From the NCBI GenBank assembly GCA_014138725.1, contig JACJID010000003.1, positions 1,233,009 to 1,297,008 of the forward strand: a stretch of DNA of 64,000 nt, in the 5' to 3' direction. The stretch is from Kutzneria viridogrisea (GTDB lineage: Bacteria; Actinomycetota; Actinomycetes; Mycobacteriales; Pseudonocardiaceae). Shown here in pieces: positions 48,339-54,779 of this stretch. Made by a program: the position numbers and the translations under genes. Position 1 is the stretch's first letter, and each line of letters opens with the position of its first letter. The notes under the pieces are model-generated. The model was not told the origin of the DNA, did no database searches, and saw nothing but the letters and a program-made list of their open reading frames with translations.

Positions 48339-49334
48339 ATGCGCGCGAGCCGTCTGCTGTCCACCCTGCTGCTGTTGCAGACCCGGGGCCGGATGACCGC
48401 GCAGGAACTGGCGGACGAGCTGGAGGTCTCGGTGCGCACGGTGTACCGGGACGTCGAGTCGCTGTCGGCGGCCGGGGTTCCGGTGTACGCCGACCGCGGG
48501 CCGACCGGCGGCTACCAGCTGCTGGACGGCTACCGGACCAGGTTGACCGGGCTGACCTCGGACGAGGCCGACTCGCTGTTCCTGGCGGGTATGCCGGGAC
48601 CGGCCGCCGAGCTGGGCCTGGGCACGGTGGTGGCCACGGCCGAGCTCAAGCTGCTGGCGGCGCTGCCCGCGGAGCTGCGCAGCAGGGCGAGCCGGATCAG
48701 GGAGCGGTTCCACCTGGACGCCCCGGGCTGGCTGCGCGAGGCCGACCAGGCCCCGCACCTGGCCGAGATCGCCGAGGCGGTGTGGAACCAGCGCGTGCTG
48801 GAGCTGCGCTACCGCAGGTGGGCCAAGCCCCGCGAGGTGACCCGCCGGGTCCGCCCGCTGGGCGTCGTGCTCAAGGCGGGCACCTGGTACCTGGTGGCGC
48901 TGGCCGAGGAGGACCTGCGCACCTACCGGGTGTCCAACGTGCTGGCGGTGCAGACCCTGGACGAGCGGTTCGACCGGCCCGCGGACTTCGACCTGCCGGG
49001 CTACTGGCAGGAGTGGGCGGAGCAGTTCGAGGCCAGGATGCGCGGGCAGCAGGCGGTGATCCGGGTCTCGCCGGAGGCCATGGGCTGGCTGCGGGCCCTG
49101 CTGGGCACGTTCGCCGCGGACGCCGTGCGGGCCAGCGCCGGGGAGCCGGGGCCGGACGGCTGGGTGCGCGCGGTGCTGCCGATCGAGTCGGTCCGGCACG
49201 CCCACGTGGAGCTGCTCAAGTTCGGCGGCATGGTGGAGGTGCTCGAACCCGCCGAGCTGCGCGAGCTCATGGTCAGGACCGCGGGTGAGCTGGCCGCGCT
49301 CTACGAGGGATCGCGGCGGATCCTGCCCTCGTAG
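48339..49334 (+). CDS. WYL-domain transcriptional regulator (DeoR/YafY type)
   Basis: 331 residues. The N-terminal winged HTH (RASRLLSTLLLLQTRGRMTAQELADELEVS VRTVYRDVESL, in two parts, residues 2-45) is of the HTH_11 type. The WYL domain starts near residue 140, with the ELRYRRWAKP strand and TWYLVALAEEDLRTYRVSNV carrying the signature Trp-Tyr-Leu and the basic ligand-binding residues. A C-terminal WCX extension completes it. WYL proteins sense nucleic acid or nucleotides and often control DNA-damage genes, which fits the upstream HTH_42 gene. ATG 48330 is an alternative start. The 3' end overlaps the converging SIS gene by 34 bases. Confidence 0.88.
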   Translation: MRASRLLSTLLLLQTRGRMTAQELADELEVSVRTVYRDVESLSAAGVPVYADRGPTGGYQLLDGYRTRLTGLTSDEADSLFLAGMPGPAAELGLGTVVATAELKLLAALPAELRSRASRIRERFHLDAPGWLREADQAPHLAEIAEAVWNQRVLELRYRRWAKPREVTRRVRPLGVVLKAGTWYLVALAEEDLRTYRVSNVLAVQTLDERFDRPADFDLPGYWQEWAEQFEARMRGQQAVIRVSPEAMGWLRALLGTFAADAVRASAGEPGPDGWVRAVLPIESVRHAHVELLKFGGMVEVLEPAELRELMVRTAGELAALYEGSRRILPS

Positions 49335-50053
49335 CGCTGCTCCAGCTCGCGGTTGTGCGCGTCGCCCTCGGGCACGTTGGCGGACAGGTAGACCGGCGGG
49401 GTCTGGCCCGCCGCCAGGATCAGCGCCGCCGCATCGGCCAGCATCATCTGCGCCGCCATCGCCGCGGTGATCGAGGAGATGGCGCAGACCGCCCCGCCGG
49501 TGGGCAGCGGCAGCAGGGTGTCGCCCATCGGGCCGCAGTTGTCGATCACCACGTCGGCCAGGTCGTGCAGGTGCTTGCCGGAGGGGTGCCGGGAGGCCAC
49601 CGCCGTGGCGTGGTCCAGGGAGGTGAACGCGATCAGCCCGTGCCCGCGCTGCTTGACCAGGCTGGCCATCTCCACGGTGGAGCCGTTGCCCCCGGAGTTG
49701 GAGGCGATCACGAACAGGTCCCCGTCCTGGACCGGGGCCAGCTCGTAGATCCGGTGCGCGATGGCCGGGTCCCGCTCCACGTACTTGTCCAGTGCGCCCG
49801 CCGGGGTGTCCCCGTAGGTCACCACGTCCCGCAGCGACAGCTTGTTCGTGGGGATCAGCCCGCCCGCGCGCCCGGCGATCTCCAAGACCAGGCCCTGCGA
49901 GTGACCGGTACCGAAGGCGTGCACCACCCCGCCGCCCAGCACGCACTGGGCCACCAGCCCGGCCGCCGCCGCGATCGGCTCGCGCTGGGTGCGGACCAGC
50001 CGGTCGATCACCTCGTGCGCCGCCGCGAGGAACCCGTCCTGGTTGACTGCCAT
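49301..50053 (-). CDS. SIS-domain sugar-phosphate binding/isomerase protein
   Basis: 250 residues, one SIS domain covering most of the chain: VVHAFGTGHSQGLVLEIAGRAGG (phosphate-binding Ser loop, in two halves around residues 45-67) and DLFVIASNSGGNGSTVEMA. It resembles the actinobacterial SIS proteins that handle phosphosugars such as N-acetylglucosamine or muramic acid derivatives. The exact reaction cannot be read from sequence. The ATG at 50053 follows GGGG at 9 bases; an ATG at 50068 has no site. Two palindromic TTACCGRTRA motifs lie 29-61 bases upstream. The gene is downstream of cobH on the same strand, with an 86-base gap containing these motifs. Confidence 0.85.
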   Translation of the reverse strand: MAVNQDGFLAAAHEVIDRLVRTQREPIAAAAGLVAQCVLGGGVVHAFGTGHSQGLVLEIAGRAGGLIPTNKLSLRDVVTYGDTPAGALDKYVERDPAIAHRIYELAPVQDGDLFVIASNSGGNGSTVEMASLVKQRGHGLIAFTSLDHATAVASRHPSGKHLHDLADVVIDNCGPMGDTLLPLPTGGAVCAISSITAAMAAQMMLADAAALILAAGQTPPVYLSANVPEGDAHNRELEQRYEGRIRRDPS

Positions 50054-50081
50054 CCGCACGCACCCCATCGCCGTTGACGGT

Positions 50082-50114
50082 TTACCGGTGATCTTGCCGT
50101 CACGTTACCGATAA
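50082..50114 (-). promoter_or_regulatory. Two LacI-like palindromes before the SIS gene
   Basis: TTACCGGTGA (50082-50091) and TTACCGATAA (50105-50114) both fit the near-palindrome TTACCGRTRA with a central CG. They are centred 23 bp apart (about two helical turns), just upstream of the SIS gene start. This fits operators for a sugar-responsive repressor encoded elsewhere. Confidence 0.45.
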
Positions 50115-50139
50115 ACAGTGCTGGGCGGGAGTCCGCAGC

Positions 50140-50685
50140 TCAGGCGTACAGCAACGCGTTCACGGCGGCCGTGGCCAGTGCCGCCCCACCGCGCTCGCCC
50201 CGGTTGGTCAGCGCGGGCACCCCGCTCTCGCGCAGCGCCCGCTTGGCCTCGACCGCGCCGACGAACCCGGCGGGCAGGGCGATGACCAGCGCCGGGCGCA
50301 GCGCCCCCGAGGCGCACAGCCCGGCCAGCTCGGCGACGGCCGCGAAGTCCTGGCCCAGCGCGAACACCGCGCCCTGCGGGTACTGCCCGGCCAGTGCCCC
50401 GATGCCGCCCTCGGTCTCGGCCGCGATGTGCGCGGGGCGGCTGGTGACGCCCGCCGCGACCATGCGCACATCGGTGATCAGCGGCACACCTGAGGTCAGC
50501 GCGCGCCTGCCCGACTCCAGCGCCCGCTCGTCCACGAGCAGGTCCCCCGCCCAGCTCGGATCCGCGGTGGTGTGCACGAGCCGCTCCACAACCGCCCTGG
50601 ACAGGACTGGCAAACCGGACGTGTCGACCCGGGATCGCAGGATCCGGTACGACTCCTGCTCGATCGGATGCCGAACCCGTGCCAC
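50140..50685 (-). CDS. cobH: Precorrin-8X methylmutase CobH/CbiC
   Basis: 181-residue enzyme that moves the C11 methyl to C12 to form hydrogenobyrinic (or cobyrinic) acid in corrin-ring synthesis. Family marks are HPIEQESYRILRSRVD at the N-terminus (with the catalytic His), LVHTTADPSW, ITDVRMVAAG and PALTNRGERGG near the end. The length is that expected of the family (about 180-210). GTG 50685 was chosen because GAGGGAG lies 5 bases upstream; the longer frame to 50718 has no site. It is divergent from the riboswitch-led cob operon and shares the intergenic region with it. The riboswitch is on the other strand and so would not control this gene directly. Confidence 0.93.
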   Translation of the reverse strand: MARVRHPIEQESYRILRSRVDTSGLPVLSRAVVERLVHTTADPSWAGDLLVDERALESGRRALTSGVPLITDVRMVAAGVTSRPAHIAAETEGGIGALAGQYPQGAVFALGQDFAAVAELAGLCASGALRPALVIALPAGFVGAVEAKRALRESGVPALTNRGERGGAALATAAVNALLYA

Positions 50686-50744
50686 CGCAACTCCCTCTCT
50701 CCGACAGCCCGCGACCACCGTAGTCGGCGGTATGACCAGCGCCG

Positions 50745-50920
50745 AACGTCGGTTAACCTGCTCCGCGAGCGTGGTGACGGGAAGCCGGTGCGAATCCGGC
50801 GCGGTCCCGCCACTGTGACCGGGGAGCCGCCCCCCACGAGGCAGCCACTGGGACCCGAAGGGTCCCGGGAAGGCAGGGGGACGGCGCCGATCCGGGAGCC
50901 AGGAGACCGGCCACGCGAGA
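50745..50920 (+). ncRNA. Cobalamin riboswitch
   Basis: Adenosylcobalamin-type riboswitch in the leader of the cob operon. The conserved core GGGAAGCCGGTGCGAATCC (from 50779), the GCGGTCCCGCCACTGTGA strand (to 50818) and the terminal B12 box GAGCCAGGAGACCGGCC (50896-50912) are all present in order. A G/C-rich variable stem lies between them (50839-50880). With ligand bound it should repress the genes to its right. A TATGAC hexamer at 50731 could be the -10 box. The outer boundaries are approximate. Confidence 0.95.
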
Positions 50921-50946
50921 GGGACACGCGTCGCACGGAGGATGTG

Positions 50947-51000
50947 ATGGCTGCTCGCAGGGCTGGTTCGCGCGCGCGGACCAGGGCGAGGTCGCGGTGA
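50947..51000 (+). CDS. 17-codon arginine-rich leader ORF between riboswitch and cobM
   Basis: ATG 50947 has an excellent GGAGG 5 bases upstream (50937-50941). It encodes MAARRAGSRARTRARSR (7 Arg in 17 residues) and stops at TGA 50998-51000. This stop overlaps the GTG of cobM as GTGA. The ribosome site at this ATG is stronger than the one at cobM (GAGG at 5 bases), so cobM may depend on reinitiation after the leader. It may alternatively be only a coupling device with no peptide function. Confidence 0.55.
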   Translation: MAARRAGSRARTRARSR

Positions 51001-51815
51001 TCTCCTTTGTCGGAGCCGGACCGGGCGCGGCCGACCTGATGACCTTCCGCGGCGCGGCCCGGCTGGCCCGCGCCGAGGTCGTGGTGTGGGCCTCCTCGTT
51101 GATCCCGGCCGAGGTCCTGGAGCACGCCAACCCGAGTGCGGAGCGGCACGACTCGGCGGGCATGACCCTGGAGGACGTGCTCGCCGTGTACGCCAGGCAT
51201 CCCGAGGCCGCGATCGTGCGCCTGCACAGCGGGGACACCAGCGTGTACGGGGCGATCGGCGAGCAGATCGCGTGGTGCCGCAGCACCGGCCGCGAGTACG
51301 AGATCGTGCCCGGGGTGGGCTCGCTCAGCGCAGCCGCCGCCGCGATCGGCCGGGAGCTGACCGCCCCGGGCGTGGCGCAGAGCATCGTGCAGACCCGGTT
51401 GGCCGGGGGCAGGACGGCCGCGTCCATGCCGGCGGGCGAGTCGGTGGCCGCCTTCGCCGGGCACCGCACGACCATGGCCGTGTACCTGTCCACCCAGCGC
51501 CCCGCACAACTCCAGGCCGAACTACTGGACGAGGGGCGCGGCTACGCCCCCGGGACCCCAGCCGTCGTGGTGGCCAAGGCGAGCTGGCCGGACGAGCGGG
51601 TCATCACCACCACCGTGGGCGGCCTGGCCGAGGACCTGGCCGCCTCGGGCATCCGCACGGCGGCACTGGTCCTGGTCGGCGACGCGCTGGGCGAGATCGA
51701 GCCGCAGCGGACCAGGCTGTACGACCCGCGGTACTCGCACGGTTGTCGTCGGCGGTCCACCGAGGGCAGCACCGAGGGCCGCGCCATCCCGGTCGAGAAG
51801 CGGAGGCTGCCGTGA
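50997..51815 (+). CDS. cobM: Precorrin-4 C11-methyltransferase CobM/CbiF
   Basis: 272-residue SAM-dependent tetrapyrrole methylase that adds the C11 methyl. Seen are the N-terminal glycine-rich VGAGPGAADLMT, ASSLIPAEVLEHA, RLHSGDTSVYGAI (the SAM-pocket GD region), VPGVGSLSAAAA and the conserved VYLSTQ region. The C-terminal tail RRSTEGSTEGRAIPVEK is polar and variable. It starts at GTG 50997 inside the stop of the leader ORF and ends overlapping the next gene by 4 bases (GTGA). First full-length gene under the cobalamin riboswitch. Confidence 0.95.
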   Translation: MISFVGAGPGAADLMTFRGAARLARAEVVVWASSLIPAEVLEHANPSAERHDSAGMTLEDVLAVYARHPEAAIVRLHSGDTSVYGAIGEQIAWCRSTGREYEIVPGVGSLSAAAAAIGRELTAPGVAQSIVQTRLAGGRTAASMPAGESVAAFAGHRTTMAVYLSTQRPAQLQAELLDEGRGYAPGTPAVVVAKASWPDERVITTTVGGLAEDLAASGIRTAALVLVGDALGEIEPQRTRLYDPRYSHGCRRRSTEGSTEGRAIPVEKRRLP

Positions 51816-52555
51816 CGGGCCTGCTCACGGTGGTCGGACTCGGTCCCGGCGCCGCCGAACACCGCACCCCCGCCGCGGCCCAGGCCGTGCGCGAGGCCGA
51901 GGTCGTGCTCGGCTACTCCGCCTACATCGACGCCTGCGCCGACCTGCTCGGCGCCGGGCAGACCGTGCTGCGCGGGCGGATGACCGAGGAGTCGCGCCGC
52001 GCGGAGCAGGCCGTGGCCCTGGCGGCGGCCGGGCACCGCGTCGCGCTGGTGTCCTCCGGGGACGCCGGGGTGTACGGCATGGCCACGCTGGCGCTGAGCA
52101 CCGCCGCCGAACTGCCCGCAGCGCGGCGCCCCGAGGTGCGCGTGCTGCCCGGGGTCACCGCGGCCCTGGCCTCCTCCGCGCTGGTCGGGGCCCCGCTGGC
52201 GCACGACTTCGCCTGCCTGACCCTGTCCAGCCTGCTCACCCCGTGGGAGGAGGTCGAGCGCAGACTGCGCGCGGTGGCCGCCGCCGACCTGGCGCTCGCC
52301 CTGTACAACCCGCGCTCGGCGGGGCGGACCTGGCAGCTCGACCGGGCACGTGAGGTGCTGCTGGAGCACCGCGGGCCCGGCACGCAGGTCGCGCTGGTCA
52401 CCGACGCGGCCCGCCCCGAGCAGCGCGTGCGGCTGACCACCCTGGGCGAGCTGGACAGCTCGGTGGTGGGCATGACCACCACGGTGCTGGTCGGCGCCTC
52501 GGCCACGCGCCGGCTCGGCGACTGGCTGGTCACCCCGCGGGCGGCCGGGGCGTGA
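51812..52555 (+). CDS. cobJ: Precorrin-3B C17-methyltransferase CobJ/CbiH
   Basis: 247 residues. It contracts the tetrapyrrole ring and methylates C17. Marks are VVGLGPGAAEHRTPAA, VLGYSAYIDAC, VSSGDAGVYGMATLAL, VLPGVTAALASSALVGAPLAHDF, CLTLSSLLTPWE, and DLALALYNPRSAGRTWQL. The GTG start has GGAGG 5 bases upstream and overlaps the cobM stop (GTGA). It is the plain methyltransferase with no CobG or CbiG domain attached. Confidence 0.95.
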   Translation: MTGLLTVVGLGPGAAEHRTPAAAQAVREAEVVLGYSAYIDACADLLGAGQTVLRGRMTEESRRAEQAVALAAAGHRVALVSSGDAGVYGMATLALSTAAELPAARRPEVRVLPGVTAALASSALVGAPLAHDFACLTLSSLLTPWEEVERRLRAVAAADLALALYNPRSAGRTWQLDRAREVLLEHRGPGTQVALVTDAARPEQRVRLTTLGELDSSVVGMTTTVLVGASATRRLGDWLVTPRAAGA

Positions 52556-53277
52556 CGGTTCACCTGGTCGGCGCCGGACCCGGCGATCCCGGCCTGCTGA
52601 CCTGCCGTGCCGCCGAACTGCTCGGCAGCGCCGAGGTCGTGGTCTACGACCGGCCCTCGATGGCCGACATCCTGGCGCTGGCCGGTACCGGGGACAAGCG
52701 CTGCGTTGGCAAGTCCGGCAGCCGACCCGCCTGGCCGCAGGCCGAGGTCAACCAGCTGCTGGTGGACCTGGGCCGGGCGGGCCGCGAGGTGGTGCGGCTC
52801 AAGGCGGGCGATCCGTTCGTGGTGTCGCGGGGCGGCGAGGAGGCACTGGCCCTGGCCGGGGCGGGCGTGCCGTTCGAGGTGGTGCCCGGCATCTCGGCGG
52901 CGATCGCGGCGCCCGCGCTGGCGGGCATCCCGGTGATGGTCCGCCAGATCGCGACGACCCTCACCGTGGTCGCGGGCAACGAGGACCCCGAGTACCGCCA
53001 GCGCATCGACTGGTCGGCGGTGGCCGCGGTGGGCGGCACGGTGGTGGTGCTCACCGGCCGGTCCGCGCTGCGCGGCATCGCCGAGGAACTGCTGGCCGCG
53101 GGCATGGCGGCGGACACGCCGGTCACCGCGGTGAGCGCGGCCAGCCGGGCGCACCAGCGCCGGGTCACCGGCACGCTCGCCGCGCTGCCCGACCCGAGGA
53201 TGCGCCCGCCGGTGACCTTCGTCATCGGCGCGGTCGCCACACTGGACCTGCTGGAGGGCAGCGATGCACATCCCTGA
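52552..53277 (+). CDS. cobA: Uroporphyrinogen-III C-methyltransferase CobA
   Basis: 241 residues. It methylates uroporphyrinogen III at C2 and C7 to give precorrin-2, the entry step to corrins and sirohaem. Marks are HLVGAGPGDPGLLTCRAAEL, VVVYDRPSM, EVVRLKAGDPFVVSRGGEE, VVPGISAAIAAPALAGIPV and TLTVVAGNEDP. It is monofunctional, without a HemD or CysG fusion. The loop GKSGSRPAWPQ differs somewhat from the common GKRAG form. It starts in a 4-base overlap with cobJ and runs 14 bases into cbiM. Confidence 0.94.
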   Translation: MTVHLVGAGPGDPGLLTCRAAELLGSAEVVVYDRPSMADILALAGTGDKRCVGKSGSRPAWPQAEVNQLLVDLGRAGREVVRLKAGDPFVVSRGGEEALALAGAGVPFEVVPGISAAIAAPALAGIPVMVRQIATTLTVVAGNEDPEYRQRIDWSAVAAVGGTVVVLTGRSALRGIAEELLAAGMAADTPVTAVSAASRAHQRRVTGTLAALPDPRMRPPVTFVIGAVATLDLLEGSDAHP

Positions 53278-53929
53278 CGGATTCGTGAACGCGCCGGTGT
53301 CGGTGGCCGGTGCGGTGGTCGCGGTCGGCGGGCTGGCGGTGTGCAGCGGGAGGCTCGGCAGCTCGATCCGGGACCGGGACATCCCCCTGGCGGGGCTGGC
53401 CGCGGCCTTCTTCCTCGTGCTGGAGGCACCGATCTTCCCGATCGGCGTGGGCACGGGCGGTCACCTGCTGGGCGGCACGCTCGCGGTGGCGCTGCTCGGG
53501 CCGTGGCTGGGCCCAGTGGTGATCTCGGTGGTGCTCGTGGTGCAGGCCCTGTTCGCCGGGGACGGCGGGGTCACCGCTCTGGGCGTGAACGCGGTCAACC
53601 TCGCGCTGCTGCCCGCGCTGATCGGCTACCCGCTCATCCTCGGACTGCGCAAACTGTTGCCCCGCACCAAGGCCGCCGTGGTCGCGGGCTGCGCCGTGTC
53701 GGCGGTCATCGCGGTGATCGCCGCTTCCGTGCTGTACAGCCTGGAATACGCCGTGGGCGGGGCCGCGGGGGTGCCCGCCGCCACCGTGGCGATCAGCACC
53801 ATCGGCACCTACTCGATCATCGCCCTGTTCGAGGGGCTGGTCACCGGGCTGGTGGTCGCCGCCCTGCTGCGGTTGCGGCCCGACCTCGTGCGGGTCGGCA
53901 GGCACCTGACGGCGAAGGCCCAGACGTGA
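53264..53929 (+). CDS. cbiM: Cobalt ECF transporter membrane component CbiM
   Basis: 221-residue S-component with about six to seven membrane helices. The N-terminus MHIPDGF supplies the Met-His metal-binding hook that defines CbiM. Other family marks are PIGVGTGGHLLGGTLAVALLGP and GVTALGVNAVNLALL. It captures Co2+ at the outer face. It has no fused CbiN domain, and no free cbiN is found next to it. The start overlaps cobA by 14 bases, tying uptake to corrin synthesis. Confidence 0.94.
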   Translation: MHIPDGFVNAPVSVAGAVVAVGGLAVCSGRLGSSIRDRDIPLAGLAAAFFLVLEAPIFPIGVGTGGHLLGGTLAVALLGPWLGPVVISVVLVVQALFAGDGGVTALGVNAVNLALLPALIGYPLILGLRKLLPRTKAAVVAGCAVSAVIAVIAASVLYSLEYAVGGAAGVPAATVAISTIGTYSIIALFEGLVTGLVVAALLRLRPDLVRVGRHLTAKAQT

Positions 53930-54006
53930 GCGAGCTTGCGAGCGAACCATTGGGCACAGGGCCTGCGCGAAGCGCTGCACCGAGCGCCAGCGAGGTGCGG
54001 CGATGA
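53926..54006 (+). CDS. 26-codon bridging ORF between cbiM and cbiQ
   Basis: GTG 53926 overlaps the cbiM stop (GTGA) and the ORF's own TGA (54004-54006) overlaps the cbiQ ATG (ATGA), so it bridges the 73-base gap exactly. The DNA is built of short palindromic blocks (GCGAGCTTGCGAGC, GCGCGAAGCGC, GCGAGnnnGCGAG-like). The peptide is low-complexity (VSELASEPLG, then RSAAPSASEVRR). It looks like a palindromic spacer kept in frame for coupling rather than a functional peptide. Confidence 0.4.
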   Translation: MSELASEPLGTGPARSAAPSASEVRR

Positions 54007-54779
54007 GTGGAGCTGCCCACAATCCCGGCGCGGATCTGCTGATCCCGGCCGACACCCCGCTGCACCGCGCCGCCCCGCAGTGCAAGGTCGCCGCGACCGC
54101 GCTGTGCGTGCTTTTCGTCGCGTGCACGCCGAAACAGGTGTTCTGGCCGTACCTGGGCTACGCGGCGGTGCTGGCCCTCGCTGCGGCCATCGCCCAGGTC
54201 CCCGCGACAACCCTGTTGCGACGCCTCGTTGTGGAGATCCCGTTCGTGTTCTTCGTGGTGCTGCTGCCCCTGTTGGCCACCGGCCCGACCGTCGAGCTGC
54301 TTGGCGTGCACCTGTCCGTCGACGGCCTGGAGTCGGCGGCCTCGATCGTGCTCAAGGCCAGTTTCGGTTTGCTGGCAACGGGTGTGCTGGCCGCGACCAC
54401 CCCGCTCGCCGAGATCATCACTGGCCTGGAGCGGCTGCGCGTGCCGCGGGTCTTCACCGCAGTGGCCTCGTTCATGGTGCGCTACGTGGAAGTGCTCAAC
54501 ACCGAGCTGGCACGGCTGCGCACGGCACGGGCCTGCCGCGGCGGGGACCCGCGCTGGCTGTGGCAGGCCCGCGACACGGCGGCCTGCGTCGGCGCCCTGT
54601 TCGTGCGCGCCTTCGAACGCGGTGAGCGCGTGTACCTGGCGATGGCCTCACGGGGCTACAACGGCGCGCTGCCAACGGTGTTGACCGGGTCGGCGGCCGG
54701 TGCGCGGGCGTGGACCGTCGCGCTGGCGGTGCCGCTGGTCTACGGGGCGCTGGCGCTGACCGGGTGGGTGACGCGGTGA
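54003..54779 (+). CDS. cbiQ: Cobalt ECF transporter transmembrane component CbiQ
   Basis: 258 residues with about five to six membrane helices. It is the T-component that couples the ATPases to CbiM. The two coupling-helix motifs are clear: ARACRGGDPR near residue 177 and ERGERVYLAMASRGYNG near 200-216. ATG 54003 has GAGG about 7 bases upstream. It ends in a 4-base overlap with the chelatase-ATPase fusion gene. Confidence 0.94.
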   Translation: MSGAAHNPGADLLIPADTPLHRAAPQCKVAATALCVLFVACTPKQVFWPYLGYAAVLALAAAIAQVPATTLLRRLVVEIPFVFFVVLLPLLATGPTVELLGVHLSVDGLESAASIVLKASFGLLATGVLAATTPLAEIITGLERLRVPRVFTAVASFMVRYVEVLNTELARLRTARACRGGDPRWLWQARDTAACVGALFVRAFERGERVYLAMASRGYNGALPTVLTGSAAGARAWTVALAVPLVYGALALTGWVTR

